Part shown: positions 51,592-61,468 of the stretch, one piece after another | How the letters are laid out: every line of letters starts with the position of its first letter | Position numbering within the stretch: the first letter of the stretch is position 1 | Assembly (NCBI GenBank): GCA_038207565.1 | Contig: JBBQZQ010000016.1 | Coordinates: 1-64,000, forward strand | DNA length: 64,000 bases | From: JALZAI01 sp038207565 | GTDB taxonomy: Bacteria; Actinomycetota; Actinomycetes; Mycobacteriales; Jatrophihabitantaceae | Direction: 5' to 3' | Translations under genes and position numbers: made by a program | The notes under the pieces: model-generated | Database searches by the model: none | What the model was told of the DNA's origin: nothing | Seen by the model: only the letters and a program-made list of their open reading frames with translations

Positions 51592-52860
51592 TCAGTCGTT
51601 GGCGCGGAACCGGGCGGAGGGTCCGTCCCGCCACGCCCGGGACCGCGCGATCGCCAGAAGCGCCGCAAGCGCGGTGCCGACGGCCCCAGCAACGGCCACC
51701 GTCGCCGGGGTCGTCCAGATCTCGGTGGCCAGTCCACCCAGCAACAGCCCGACGCCCTGGACGGCGAGCAGCCCTGCTGAGGCCACCGAGATGGCCTGGC
51801 CCCGGCGTTCCACCGGTACGCCCCGCACGAACTCGATGATGATCTGCGCCTGGAAGGCGGTGCAAGCTCCGCTGAGCGCCCACAGCAGACACGTCGCAGC
51901 GAATCCGACGTCGAGCCAGCAGGCGATCAGAGGCACCCCGGCGAGCACGGCCAGCGGCGCCACCAACCCGGCCCTCTGCTCGTCACCCAACAGGCGCATC
52001 AGCAGCAACGACCCGATCAGCACACCCGCTGGGCCGGCGGCGAGCAACATGCCCGTCGCGGCCGCACCGCCGCCGACATGCTCGGCATAGGGCGCAGCAA
52101 GACCTTCGGGGATGACGAGGATGCCGGTCAACCACGAGAAGAGGATGAGGATTCGCAATCGTGGGCTGCCGGCGATGGCACGCAGTCCCGCCGCCCACCC
52201 CACGCCCGCGAAACCGGCTGCCGCCGGCCGGTGCCGCACCCGCAGGCCGATCATGAGGGCTGACAGCGCGAAGCTCACCGCGTCGAGGGCGAGGGCCGAT
52301 CTGGAGCCGACCACGCCGACCACCGCTCCGCCGACCGCGAAGCCGACCAACTGGGTGCCCTGGACCGTGGCGATGCGCAAACCCGTCCCCAGTGCGTATC
52401 GCTCGCCGTCGAGAATATCCGCGACCAATGCCGATTCGGCGGCCTTCCACGGTGCACCCACAACCACAGCAGCGACGAGCAGGACCGCGACGGCAGCGAT
52501 CGGTACGGCAGGAACCGCCATGACCGCGAGCAACAGCGCCCGTACCAGATCGGCCCAGACGAGCAGACTCCGGCGCGGCACCCGGTCGGCGAGGGCGCCC
52601 AGCAGGACACTGCCCAGCACCGCCGGCAGGTAGGTGAGCGCGTAGACCGCCGCGGTGAGCAGGCTCGACCCGGACTCGCTAAAGACAAGGACCGACAGCG
52701 CGACGCGCGCAAACTGGTCGCCCAGCAGGGACTGCAGATCGGCCAGCCACAACCACCGGAACTCAGCGTCACGCAAGACCTGACGGAACCCCTTGTCGGC
52801 GTGATCGCGGATCAGGACTGGGTCGGCCTCACGCTCCACGGGAGTTGGGCGACCCGTCAT
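51592..52860 (-). CDS. MFS transporter
   Basis: 422 residues from ATG 52860 with about 12 hydrophobic segments. It begins with RQVLRDAEFRWLWLADLQSL and contains the loop LADRVPRRSLLVWADLVRAL typical of MFS_3/Enterobactin-type exporters. Direction of transport and substrate are unknown. It converges on the micro-ORF region, so a role in exporting those peptides can only be guessed. Confidence 0.88.
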   Translation of the reverse strand: MTGRPTPVEREADPVLIRDHADKGFRQVLRDAEFRWLWLADLQSLLGDQFARVALSVLVFSESGSSLLTAAVYALTYLPAVLGSVLLGALADRVPRRSLLVWADLVRALLLAVMAVPAVPIAAVAVLLVAAVVVGAPWKAAESALVADILDGERYALGTGLRIATVQGTQLVGFAVGGAVVGVVGSRSALALDAVSFALSALMIGLRVRHRPAAAGFAGVGWAAGLRAIAGSPRLRILILFSWLTGILVIPEGLAAPYAEHVGGGAAATGMLLAAGPAGVLIGSLLLMRLLGDEQRAGLVAPLAVLAGVPLIACWLDVGFAATCLLWALSGACTAFQAQIIIEFVRGVPVERRGQAISVASAGLLAVQGVGLLLGGLATEIWTTPATVAVAGAVGTALAALLAIARSRAWRDGPSARFRAND

Positions 52861-52996
52861 TGCTACCGCGCTCGGCCACAAGTAGCACCTTTGCATACAA
52901 TCGCCGCATGTAGCGCAAGCCGTCGCATCGATCCAGACCCGAGATCGGAAGCCCGACCAAGCTCCCAGATCAGTCTAAATCCCTTACTCTCGGCGA

Positions 52997-55174
52997 ATGG
53001 GCTCGGAAGGAACCGATCTGTGGGCAACCGCGCTTGGTCGCACCGCGCCACCCCGGGCGGACGATCGGCGGCTGGACAACGACGGCTGGGAGGCGCTGGA
53101 AGACTCGGTCTACACGCCGCCGCAGGATGTGCGTGCCAAGCGGCTCGACATCCAGGGACTGCGTTTCGTGGCGGTGGCCCTCGTCGTGCTCTTCCACGCC
53201 GGACTGACCGGCGCGCTGCCGGGCGGGTATGTCGGTGTCGACGTGTTCTTCGTGATCTCGGGTTTCCTGATCACCGGCAACATCACCCAGGGCCTTGCGG
53301 CCGGTGAGTTCTCCCTGCTCGGGTTCTACGCCAATCGCGCTCGGCGACTGCTGCCGGCCGCCTTCGTCACCATCGCGGGCACCTGCCTGCTGACGTACCT
53401 GTTCCTGTCGGCGACCCGGTTCGACAGCATCGCGCGCGACGCACTGTCCAGCGCCTACTACGCCGTGAACTGGCGGCTGTCCGCGCAGTCGGTCGACTAT
53501 CTCGCGCAGGACCAGGCTGTCAGCCCGTTCCAGCACTTCTGGTCGCTCGCGGTCGAAGAGCAGTTCTACCTGGTGTGGCCGCTCTTGCTGCTGTTCGCGG
53601 CCCTGCTGTGGCGCGCGAACCGCCGCGCCGCATGGTTGATCGCGCTCGCGGCAGTCCTCGTCCCGTCGCTGATCTACTCGATCACCTACACGGCCTCGGA
53701 CGCCGCGCAGGCCTACTTCGTGACCACGACGCGCATGTGGGAACTGGCGCTCGGCGGCGGTGTGGCCCTGGGTGCGACTGTGCTGGCGAGGGTGCCCGGT
53801 GCGACGGCCGCGACACTAGGCTGGCTAGGCATCGCGGCCATCCTGTGCTCCGCTGTGCTCTACACCGCCGGCACCCCGTTCCCCGGATATGCCGCCGTCA
53901 TGCCCACCGTCGGCGCAGCCGCCGCACTGGCCTTCGGCGAGGCCGTGCGTGGTCCGCGGGTGGTGCTGTCCCTGCCGCCGTTGGTCTGGGTCGGCGACAT
54001 GTCCTATTCCCTCTACCTCTGGCACTGGCCGATCATCGTCATCGCAGGTGCCCAGTTCACCGAACACCCGCTGGCGGTGGGCCTCGTCGCAGCAGCGTTC
54101 TCGGTGCTGCCCGCCTGGCTGAGCCGGCGCCTCATCGAAGAGCCGGGCATGCGCAGCGAGACCTTCTCGACGACCCGCGCGGGGCTGAGCCTGGGACTGC
54201 TGACCTCCCTCGCGGGAGCGGTCGCTGCATTCTTGCTCCTGGCCTTCATTCCCGCCACGCACGGCTCGTCGGTCATCGTCGCCGACAACGGCCAGGCCGT
54301 CGACGTCACCGGTGCAAAGGTCAAGATCGGCGCCGAGATCCTCGCGGCGAATCCGCGTGGCGACAAGAACGGCGCACCCAGGGACGATTTCGAGTCGATC
54401 AACCCCGACCCGATCAACGCCAAGCACGACGCGCCCGACGGCGGAAACTGCATCACTCTCATCCTCGCGAGCGCGGACGAGCAGTGCGAGTTCGGAGACG
54501 TAACGTCCAGCACCACCATCGACCTGGTCGGCGATTCGCACGCGATGCAGTGGCTACCGGCGTTGATCACGTCTGCCCTCGCCCACCATTGGCGCATCAT
54601 CACCCATACCAAGCAATCCTGTCCGCTGACCGCAACGACGATCGTCGGACCGAACGGCCCGTACACCCAGTGCTCTGCATGGAACGCCGCGGTCACCAAG
54701 ACCATCCTGCAGGAGAAACCTGCCTTGGTGCTGACCTCGACGAGCCGTGACCACCAGGCTTTCGTGGACGGCGAAGCGCTGAACCTCGCCGGCAGCCAGG
54801 CGGCCCTGATGAAGGGATTCGCCCAGTCCTGGACGCGGCTCAAGGAGAATGGAGTCGACGTCGCCGTGATCGCCGGCACGCCCATCCCGAACTTCGACGT
54901 GCCCACCTGCGTCAGCGAATTCCGCCACCAGCTCAGCAGGTGCGCCCGCCGACGTACCGAATGGATGACGGCGACCGACGCCATGGAGCGCGCCCGCCGC
55001 AAGGTCTCCGGGATCGGCTACATCAATCTCAATGATGCGATCTGTCCCACCGACAAGTGCGCCGCGGTCATCGGAAACGTGCTCGTCTACCGCGACGCCA
55101 ATCACCTCAGCGCCACCTACGTCTCAACGTTGGCCGACCGGTTCGACGAGTTGGTACGGCCGCTGGTGCGCTGA
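52997..55174 (+). CDS. acyltransferase-SGNH fusion (OafA/YrhL type)
   Basis: 725 residues. Residues about 45-420 form the acyltransferase-3 membrane domain: KRLDIQGLRFVAVALVVLFH, VDVFFVISGFLITGNITQGL, ANRARRLLPAAFVTI and WSLAVEEQFYLVWPLLLLFA. A periplasmic SGNH domain follows (about 475-725) with LVGDSHAMQWLPALI and YRDANHLSATYVSTL carrying the Ser and His. Such proteins O-acetylate cell-surface polysaccharides or glycolipids. Confidence 0.92.
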   Translation: MGSEGTDLWATALGRTAPPRADDRRLDNDGWEALEDSVYTPPQDVRAKRLDIQGLRFVAVALVVLFHAGLTGALPGGYVGVDVFFVISGFLITGNITQGLAAGEFSLLGFYANRARRLLPAAFVTIAGTCLLTYLFLSATRFDSIARDALSSAYYAVNWRLSAQSVDYLAQDQAVSPFQHFWSLAVEEQFYLVWPLLLLFAALLWRANRRAAWLIALAAVLVPSLIYSITYTASDAAQAYFVTTTRMWELALGGGVALGATVLARVPGATAATLGWLGIAAILCSAVLYTAGTPFPGYAAVMPTVGAAAALAFGEAVRGPRVVLSLPPLVWVGDMSYSLYLWHWPIIVIAGAQFTEHPLAVGLVAAAFSVLPAWLSRRLIEEPGMRSETFSTTRAGLSLGLLTSLAGAVAAFLLLAFIPATHGSSVIVADNGQAVDVTGAKVKIGAEILAANPRGDKNGAPRDDFESINPDPINAKHDAPDGGNCITLILASADEQCEFGDVTSSTTIDLVGDSHAMQWLPALITSALAHHWRIITHTKQSCPLTATTIVGPNGPYTQCSAWNAAVTKTILQEKPALVLTSTSRDHQAFVDGEALNLAGSQAALMKGFAQSWTRLKENGVDVAVIAGTPIPNFDVPTCVSEFRHQLSRCARRRTEWMTATDAMERARRKVSGIGYINLNDAICPTDKCAAVIGNVLVYRDANHLSATYVSTLADRFDELVRPLVR

Positions 55175-55187
55175 CAGTCGTGCACAG

Positions 55188-55600
55188 GCGGCGGACGAGT
55201 CGACCTGTAAGCCGGGTCCTGTACCGACGCATACGCGCCGGTGGCGACCATCCATCTCGGCCTGCCGTCGCCGGCAGGCTCTAGCGGTCTACCCGCAGGC
55301 ATCGGGCGGGCAGCCCTCGACCGCCTGCGCAGTCCGTCAGGAAACCTGACGGACCTTCTCGACCTTGCTCCGGGTGGGGTTTACCGAGCCGTCCCGATCA
55401 CTCGCGACGCTGGTGGTCTCTTACACCACCGTTTCACCCTTACCGGCGCGCGGACGCGCCGGCGGTCTGTTCTCTGTGGCACTTTCCCGCGGGTCACCCC
55501 GGGTTGCCGTTAGCAACCACCCTGCCCTATGGAGCCCGGACTTTCCTCGGCGAAACCTCTCGGTCCCGCCGCGGCCGCCCGGTCGGCTCGTCCGCCGCGT
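55188..55600 (-). ncRNA. rnpB: RNase P RNA
   Basis: Read on the minus strand: P1 arms pair (GCGGCGGACGAG near 55600 with CTCGTCCGCCGC near 55190). Conserved cores GAGGAAAGTCCGGGCTCC (near 55550), GTGCCACAGAGAACAGACCG, GGTGAAACGGTGGTGTAAGAG and the 3' ACAGGACCCGGCTTACAGGT are all present. This is a type A bacterial RNase P RNA of about 413 bases. Ends are approximate. Confidence 0.95.
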
Positions 55601-55657
55601 AGAGGATGCTACCCGCCTTCGGTACGGCTCGGGCGTTTGACTGGGTAGCCTGCCCAC

Positions 55658-56890
55658 GTGCCTGGCGCGCTCGCCGAGACGATCGCGATCCTCGTCCTAG
55701 TCGTCAGCCTGGCCATTGCGATCGTGCGTCCTTTCGGCCTCAGCGAGGCTCTCGGCGCCGTACCCGCCGCGATCGTCGTGGTCACGACGGGCATCGTGTC
55801 GGTCGGCGAAGCCGGCGACCGGCTCGGCGAGATCGGTCCGACCGTTGCGTTCCTTGCCGCAATACTGGTGTTCGGTCACCTCTGTGCCGAGGCCGGAGTC
55901 TTCGACCACCTGGGCTCGCTCGCCGCGCGGATCAGTGACGGCAGGCCACGGCTCCTGCTCGCCATTGTCGTCTAGCTGGCGGCAGCGGTGAAGGCCGTGC
56001 TGACCCTCGACGCGACGGTGGTGCTGCTGACACCGGTCGTGCTGACGACCGCGCAACGGCTGGGCGTCCCGGCGCGTCCCCATGCCTATGCGAGCACCCG
56101 GCTCGCCAACAGCGGGTCGTTGTTGCTGCCCGTCTCGAATCTGACCAACCTGCTCGCGTTCGCCGCCTCCGGACTGTCCTTCGGCCACTTCGCCGCGCTG
56201 ATGGCACTGCCATGGGCGCTGGCAGGCGCGGCCGAGTGGCTCGGCCTGCGGCTGTTCTTCCGCCGTGACCTGCCGGCTCGCCTGCCCTCGCCCGTCCAGC
56301 ATCCGTTGTCCGCACCGCCCTCGCGGTTCTCGCGCTCACGGTTGCCGGGTTCGTCCTCACCTCCTCGCTGGATGTCGCTCCGGCGTGGGCAGCGCTGGGC
56401 TGCTGCCTGCTGCTGCTCATCCCCTGGGTGCAGGCCTGGGATGTGTCGGTACCGCGACTCATCGGCGAGGCCAGCCCGGGTTCTGCATCTTCGTGTTGGC
56501 GCTCGCTGTCTTGGTCGAGGGGGTGACTCGCCACGGGCTCGGGACCGCGCTCGCGCACATCGTGCCGTCCGGGAGTCCTCGCGCTGCTCGCTGCTGCCTT
56601 CGTGGCCGCAGCGGTCGCCAACCTGCTCAACAACCTGCCGGCGACGCTCGCGCTCGTACCGCTGGTGACCGGTCAACCGGCGCTCGTGCTGGCAGTGCTG
56701 GTCGGCGTGAACGTGGACCGAACCTGACCTACGGCGGCTCGCTCGCCACCCTGCTGTGGCGCCGGCTGTTGCCGGCCTAGGAAAAGCCCCGGGCAGTCCA
56801 GTTCATCTGCTCGGCGTGCTCACCGTCCCGACTTTGCTGGTGCTGACCACGGCTGCGCTCTGGGCCGCGCTGCAGGTCATCGGAACGTGA
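55658..56890 (+). pseudogene. ArsB-like (SLC13-type) transporter, decayed
   Basis: From GTG 55658 the frame encodes a transporter N-terminus (ILVLVVSLAIAIVRPFGLSE, AAILVFGHLCAEAGVFDHLG), then an in-frame TAG at 55973-55975. The same frame resumes with AAVKAVLTLDATVVLLTPVV and LANSGSLLLPVSNLTNLLAF, the ArsB/ArsP permease signature. Further frameshifts near 56270-56720 are needed to reach VANLLNNLPATLALVPLVTG and LTYGGSLATLLWRRLLPA. At least one stop and two shifts show it is not functional. Confidence 0.85.
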
Positions 56891-56999
56891 CTGCCGTGGG
56901 CATGTGTTCACGCACAGCACGGATAACCGCTTCCGGCCGGCGGGTAGTTGCCCCGCAATGCGCGGCGCAGTGCCGCGCGCTACCTCGAGGAGTCACACC

Positions 57000-57500
57000 A
57001 TGTCGTCCGACGCCATCGTCTTGCTGAAAGCAGACCACAAGGAGATCAAGAAGGTTTTCCGCGACTTCCAGGCAGCCGGTGCGAACACCACAAAGAAGAA
57101 GGCCGATCTCGTCAACAGGATGATCGAGTTGCTTACCGTGCATACCTACCTCGAGAACGAGGTGATGTACCCGGAGGTCCGCCGTTTGCTTCCGGACCTG
57201 GAGGACGACGTCCTGGAGTCCTACGAGGAGCACCACGTAGCCGACGTGCTGTGCATGGAGCTGTTCGCGATGCCCGCGGACGCAGAGCGCTTCGACGCCA
57301 AGACCACCGTCCTCATCGAGAACGTCGCGCACCACATCGACGAGGAAGAGAACGACTGGTTCCCGAAGGTCCGCGCGGGCCTGGGACGCAAGCAGCTGCA
57401 GGAACTGGGCGCGCGGCTCGAACAAGCTCGAGCCAAGGCACCGCAAGCCCCCGTGCAGCCCAGCGCGATGAAGAAGGCGATCGACGCCGTGATCGCCTGA
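57000..57500 (+). CDS. hemerythrin-domain protein
   Basis: 166 residues from ATG 57000. Ligands appear in LLKADHKEIKKVFRDF (first His), LLTVHTYLENEVMYPEVRRL, YEEHHVADVLCMEL and VAHHIDEEENDWFPKVRAGL. This is the four-helix di-iron HHE bundle, probable oxygen, NO or iron sensing/storage role. GAGG Shine-Dalgarno at about 56987. Convergent with the RNase H gene. Confidence 0.93.
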   Translation: MSSDAIVLLKADHKEIKKVFRDFQAAGANTTKKKADLVNRMIELLTVHTYLENEVMYPEVRRLLPDLEDDVLESYEEHHVADVLCMELFAMPADAERFDAKTTVLIENVAHHIDEEENDWFPKVRAGLGRKQLQELGARLEQARAKAPQAPVQPSAMKKAIDAVIA

Positions 57501-57510
57501 GGGTCACCAC

Positions 57511-58578
57511 CTACAGGTGCGCTGTGTCGTTGAACAGCCGCATCGAGCTCGTGCCGTCCGCGAAGTAGTCGAGCATGGACACCGACGCGGGGTCCAGGTG
57601 CATGCGATAGATCGACTCGAAGGGTGCGTCGAGCGCGGTGCGCACCAGCGTCTTGATCGGCGAGACGTGGGTGACGACGATGACTGTCCGGTCGGGATGT
57701 GCAGCGATCAGCGCGTCACGACCTCGGCGCACCCGCCGGGCCAGCGCCCCGAACGACTCACCACCCGGCGTTGCCGTGTCCGGCGAGCCCTGCCAGGCGG
57801 CGAGTTCGGCCGGGTAGCGCTCGCGCACCTCGGCGACGGTGAGTCCCTCCCAGGCGCCGAAGTCGAGCTCGATCAAGTCGTCGTTCGTTGTGACGGGAAG
57901 GCCGAGCGAATCGGCGATCGCCTGCGCCGTCTCGAGGGCGCGTCGTAGCGGCGAGCTGACGACCGCAGCCACGCCGCGATACGGCCGGCGGGCGAGCGCC
58001 GCCGCCTGCGCCCGGCCGGCGTCGTCGAGCGGCAGATCGTTACGTCCGGAGAAGCGCATGGCAGCCGAGTGCGTCGTCGAGGCGTGCCGGACGAGCACCA
58101 GGCGGGTCGGCGGACCGGTCGGCGGCGCCCACGTCGGCAGCGGTGCAGACGTCGCCGGCTTCGGCTGTTTGCCTTCGCCGGTGTCCATCGCCTCGTTGGC
58201 CAGGCGGTCGGCGTGCTTGTTCTGCTCGCGGGGAATCCACTCGAATGTCACCGTGTCGAAGGACGCGCGCAACGACGCGGCCTCGCGGGCCAGCGGCCGC
58301 AGACCGGGGTGCTTGACCTGCCAGACGCCTTTCATCTGCTCGACGACGAGCTTGGAGTCCATGCGGACAGCCACCTGGCGCGCACCGAGATCGCGGGCTG
58401 CCGTGAGGCCGGCGATGAGGCCGCGGTACTCGGCAACGTTGTTGGTCTCGATGCCGATGAAGTCCTTCGCTTCGGCCAACACCTCGCCGGTGTCGGCATC
58501 GGTCACTGCCGCTCCGTACCCCGCCGGGCCGGGGTTGCCACGTGAGCCGCCGTCCGCCTCGACGATCACCTTCACCAT
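57511..58578 (-). CDS. bifunctional RNase H / histidine (acid) phosphatase
   Basis: 355 residues. RNase H-like domain about 1-140: VEADGGSRGNPGPAGYGAAV, ETNNVAEYRGLIAGL, VRMDSKLVVEQMKGVWQVKH and REQNKHADRLANEAMD. A short linker leads to a histidine-phosphatase domain about 160-355 with LVLVRHASTTHS, FSGRNDLPLDDAG and VVTHVSPIKTLV. This fusion is well known in actinobacteria (RNase HI/alpha-ribazole-phosphatase type) and cleaves RNA-DNA hybrids. Upstream is the zinc-ribbon gene. Confidence 0.94.
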   Translation of the reverse strand: MVKVIVEADGGSRGNPGPAGYGAAVTDADTGEVLAEAKDFIGIETNNVAEYRGLIAGLTAARDLGARQVAVRMDSKLVVEQMKGVWQVKHPGLRPLAREAASLRASFDTVTFEWIPREQNKHADRLANEAMDTGEGKQPKPATSAPLPTWAPPTGPPTRLVLVRHASTTHSAAMRFSGRNDLPLDDAGRAQAAALARRPYRGVAAVVSSPLRRALETAQAIADSLGLPVTTNDDLIELDFGAWEGLTVAEVRERYPAELAAWQGSPDTATPGGESFGALARRVRRGRDALIAAHPDRTVIVVTHVSPIKTLVRTALDAPFESIYRMHLDPASVSMLDYFADGTSSMRLFNDTAHL

Positions 58579-58633
58579 TGGCCCCGTAGCAGGGTCGGGC
58601 CCGGCGTGTCGCCCTGCTCAGGGGCCAAGACAG

Positions 58634-58750
58634 GGCGGGGCACAGCGGCACGGCGGGGCACAGCGGCGCGGCGGGGCACAGCGGCGCGGCGGGGCACAGC
58701 GGCAGGGCGGGGCACAGCGGCGCGGCGGGGCACAGCGGCGCGGCGGGGAT
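58634..58750. repeat. 18-base tandem repeat, six units
   Basis: CACAGCGGCGCGGCGGGG-type units recur every 18 bases from 58641 (58641, 58659, 58677, 58695, 58713, 58731). The array lies between the zinc-ribbon gene stop (58757) and the RNase H start (58578). Some units carry single-base changes (CACGG or CAGGG). Purely G/C-rich, so local structure and slippage are likely. Confidence 0.9.
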
Positions 58751-58756
58751 GCACGA

Positions 58757-59497
58757 TCACAGGCCGGATTCGGCGGTCCGCACCAGGATGCGGCGGCAGT
58801 TCTCGCAGCGCACGACCTCGTCCGGCGCTGCGGCACGCGCCGTCGAGAGCTCGCTGCCGGACAGCTCGATACGGCAGCCCTCGCACCGCCGCTGCCGCAG
58901 CATCGCGGCACCTGACCCGCCGCCGTGTTCACGCGCCCGCTCGTACAGGGCCAGCAGGTCACCCGGAATCTCGGTGGCGATCGACGCCCGCTCGCCGTCA
59001 CGTTCGGCGGTAGCCGCGTCGATCTCGGCGAAGGCAGCGTCGCGAGTGGCGCGCAGCTCAGCCTGCTCTGCCGACAGCGCGTCGCGCTGCGCGGCCAGCT
59101 GCGAAACGCGCGCTTCGCACTCCTCACGCCGCTCCATGACCTCGAGCACGTCGTCCTCGAGGTTGGACTGCCGTCGGGCCAGCGTCGCGATCTCGTGTTG
59201 CAGCCCCTCGAGTTCCTTTGCCGGGACGCCGCCGGATTGCAGTCGCTGCTCGTCGCGAGTGGCGCGTGCCCGCACGGCGTCGACGTCGTTCTCCAGGCGT
59301 CGCTGGCTGTCGACGATGTCGGCCAGGCTCGTCTCGGCGTCGATCAGATCATTGTTCAGTGCCGCCGAACGAACCTCGCGTTCGGCGAGCGCCACCAGCT
59401 CGGGCAGGCTGCGGCGCCGATGGGACAACTGCGCCAGAGCCGTGTCGGCAGCCTGCAGCTCGAGCAGACGGAGCTGTGCGGAGTGCTCGGCGTTCAC
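58757..59497 (-). CDS. zinc-ribbon, coiled-coil protein (CT398-like)
   Basis: 246 residues. A long coiled coil covers about 5-190 (ELQAADTALAQLSHRRRSLP, LEDDVLEVMERREECEARVS). A C-terminal zinc ribbon follows: CEGC and CENC pairs about 25 residues apart. This C4-type family lies between nif3-like and RNase H genes in many actinobacteria. ATG overlaps the Nif3 stop (59494-59497). Function unknown. Confidence 0.9.
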   Translation of the reverse strand: MNAEHSAQLRLLELQAADTALAQLSHRRRSLPELVALAEREVRSAALNNDLIDAETSLADIVDSQRRLENDVDAVRARATRDEQRLQSGGVPAKELEGLQHEIATLARRQSNLEDDVLEVMERREECEARVSQLAAQRDALSAEQAELRATRDAAFAEIDAATAERDGERASIATEIPGDLLALYERAREHGGGSGAAMLRQRRCEGCRIELSGSELSTARAAAPDEVVRCENCRRILVRTAESGL

Positions 59498-60657
59498 GGA
59501 CTCGCCTTCTGGTCAGCGCTCGGTGCGGACGCAGCGTGCACCGTCCACGGATCAGTGGCACGTTCGGACACGCGGACCTCCACCGTAGTGCCGAGCTCAG
59601 CGCGCAGGCGACCGGCCAGCGCGTGCAGCCATGGCTCCTCGGTGGCCCAGTGCGCCGCGTCGACGAGCGCCATGCCGCCCCCACCGCGCTCCGCCACCGC
59701 TTCATTGCTCGGGTGGTGCTTCAGGTCCGCGGTGAGATAGGCATCGGCACCGGCCGCGCGCGCCTGTTCCGTCAGCGGCGCACCCGACCCCCCGCATACG
59801 GCAACGGTACGAACCGGGCGATCCGGATCACCGGCTGCGCGTACCCCCCACGTTGTCGGCGGCAGCATCCTGGCCGCGTGTTCGGTGAACTCGCGCAGCG
59901 TCATCGGGACGGGGAGTTCACCGACCCGCCCGGTCCCCCGCTCAGTCGGCGGCGGCGACTGAACCAGCAGGTCGAAGGCAGGCTCCTCGTACGGATGCGC
60001 AACGCGCAGCGCGGTCACGATCTCGCCGCGCCGATGGCGCGGGACGACCATCTCGACGCGGGACTCGCGGACCGTCTCGATCGCACCCACGTGGCCCAGG
60101 GCCGGAGTGGCACCGTCCAGCGGGCGGAACGTTCCGCTGCCCTCGATCGTCCAGGCGCAGCGGTCGTAGTCGCCTATTGCCCCGGCACCCGCCGCGGCCA
60201 GGGCATCGACCAGCCGCTCGGTGGCTGCCGTCGGGACGAAGACGACGAGCTTGTCGAGCGCCTCACCCGGCTGCGGGTCCAGGATGCGCAACTGCGCGAG
60301 GCCGAGCCGATCGGCGAGCGCGTCCGAGACACCCGGACGCGAGACGTCGGCGTTGGTATGGGCGACGAAGTGCGCCACGCCGGCACGGATCATCCGGTGC
60401 ACGAGGGCACCCTTGGGTTCCGAGGCAGCGACGCCGTGTACCCCGGTCAGCAGCAACGGGTGGTGGGTGAGCAGTAGCTGGGCATGCCCGCTGAGCGCCT
60501 CGTCCACCGTCGCGGGGACCGGATCCACTGCCAGCAGCACCCGTTCGACCGACTCGTCAGGATCACCGCACACAAGGCCGACGGCATCCCACGTCTCGGC
60601 CCAGCGCGGGTCGAACCAGCTGTCCAGAACAGCGATCAGATCGGCGAGCCGCGGCAT
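59494..60657 (-). CDS. Nif3-like dinuclear metal-centre protein
   Basis: 387 residues from ATG 60657, where the family begins (MPRLADLIAVLDSWFDPRWA). LLTHHPLLLTGVHGVA and VAHTNADVSRPGVSDALADR supply the metal ligands, and the C-terminal half repeats the fold with AYLTADLKHHPSNEAVAERG. An inserted PII-like domain (about 130-240) is typical of the long actinobacterial form. Often called a GTP cyclohydrolase 1 type 2 homologue. First gene of the Nif3, zinc-ribbon, RNase H unit. Confidence 0.93.
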   Translation of the reverse strand: MPRLADLIAVLDSWFDPRWAETWDAVGLVCGDPDESVERVLLAVDPVPATVDEALSGHAQLLLTHHPLLLTGVHGVAASEPKGALVHRMIRAGVAHFVAHTNADVSRPGVSDALADRLGLAQLRILDPQPGEALDKLVVFVPTAATERLVDALAAAGAGAIGDYDRCAWTIEGSGTFRPLDGATPALGHVGAIETVRESRVEMVVPRHRRGEIVTALRVAHPYEEPAFDLLVQSPPPTERGTGRVGELPVPMTLREFTEHAARMLPPTTWGVRAAGDPDRPVRTVAVCGGSGAPLTEQARAAGADAYLTADLKHHPSNEAVAERGGGGMALVDAAHWATEEPWLHALAGRLRAELGTTVEVRVSERATDPWTVHAASAPSADQKASP

Positions 60658-60715
60658 GTCGGGCAACCTACCGCGGGCGGGTACCGTTGATTTTCCGCAG
60701 GAAGCAGGAGGCGCC

Positions 60716-61111
60716 ATGCTGTACTTCGATGGGTTCCTTGGCCTGGTCGTCATCGGGCTGTGGATCTTCTGCTTCTTCGACGTGCTGCTGACTGCACAGG
60801 CGCAATGCCGCACCCTGCCCAAGCTGGCGTGGGTTTTCATCGTGCTGCTTCTTCCGACGCTCGGTTCACTCGGCTGGTTGATCGCTGGTCGGCCATGGGA
60901 CCGCAACGCTGAACCCGCGTCGCTGCGCTCGACCTCGCGCTGGTCCGATGCGTTCGAGCGCCCCGGCGGAGCTCCGGCGCGTCCCACGAAGCAGCGGGCA
61001 CCGGATGACGACGAGGAGTTCCTCGCCGGCCTACGGAAACGCGCCGATGAGCAGCGCCGCCGAGCCCGCGAAGACAAGCATGAGCAGGACGAGCGGCCGG
61101 ACGCCTGCTGA
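60716..61111 (+). CDS. PLDc_N (phospholipase D-nuclease N-terminal) membrane protein
   Basis: 131 residues from ATG 60716. Two hydrophobic segments: about 3-25 (FLGLVVIGLWIFCFFDVLLT) and 37-58 (KLAWVFIVLLLPTLGSLGWL). The IAGRPW turn of the PLDc_N family follows. A charged C-terminal tail (DDDEEFLAGLRKRADEQRRR) is cytoplasmic. No catalytic domain. GGAGG lies 6 bases before the start. Divergent from the Nif3-like gene. Confidence 0.87.
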   Translation: MLYFDGFLGLVVIGLWIFCFFDVLLTAQAQCRTLPKLAWVFIVLLLPTLGSLGWLIAGRPWDRNAEPASLRSTSRWSDAFERPGGAPARPTKQRAPDDDEEFLAGLRKRADEQRRRAREDKHEQDERPDAC

Positions 61112-61468
61112 ACTGTGCGAAGCCGATCAAGCTGCCTCGCGACCTGGCAGTAGCTGAGCCCAGCTCGACGTCACCGGGCTGAGCAAGCTGCCCGGGGGCG
61201 GACCGAACCTGCTGGGGACACGCGGCCCCTTCGCCCACAGGTGATGGACCATGACGGGGGCTCAAAAGTACGAAGCCGTCCCAGCCTCACGGCCGGAACG
61301 GCTCCGTTCGCACTCCAACATAGGGGAAACAGGAGTGCTCAGGGGCGCCCACGGGGGAGCGAACGCCCTATTACAAGGTAAGTCCGACATTGCCACGCCG
61401 TCAAACGCAACCCCTGCCTCCACTCGATACAGCAGGCGGCACAACAGTTACTTCCGGGCTTGGAAGAT

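Noticed and set aside
61250..61330. GGGGGCTCAAAAGTACGAAG as a possible tmRNA 5' end
   Set aside because: The matching acceptor 3' end and tag frame are missing.
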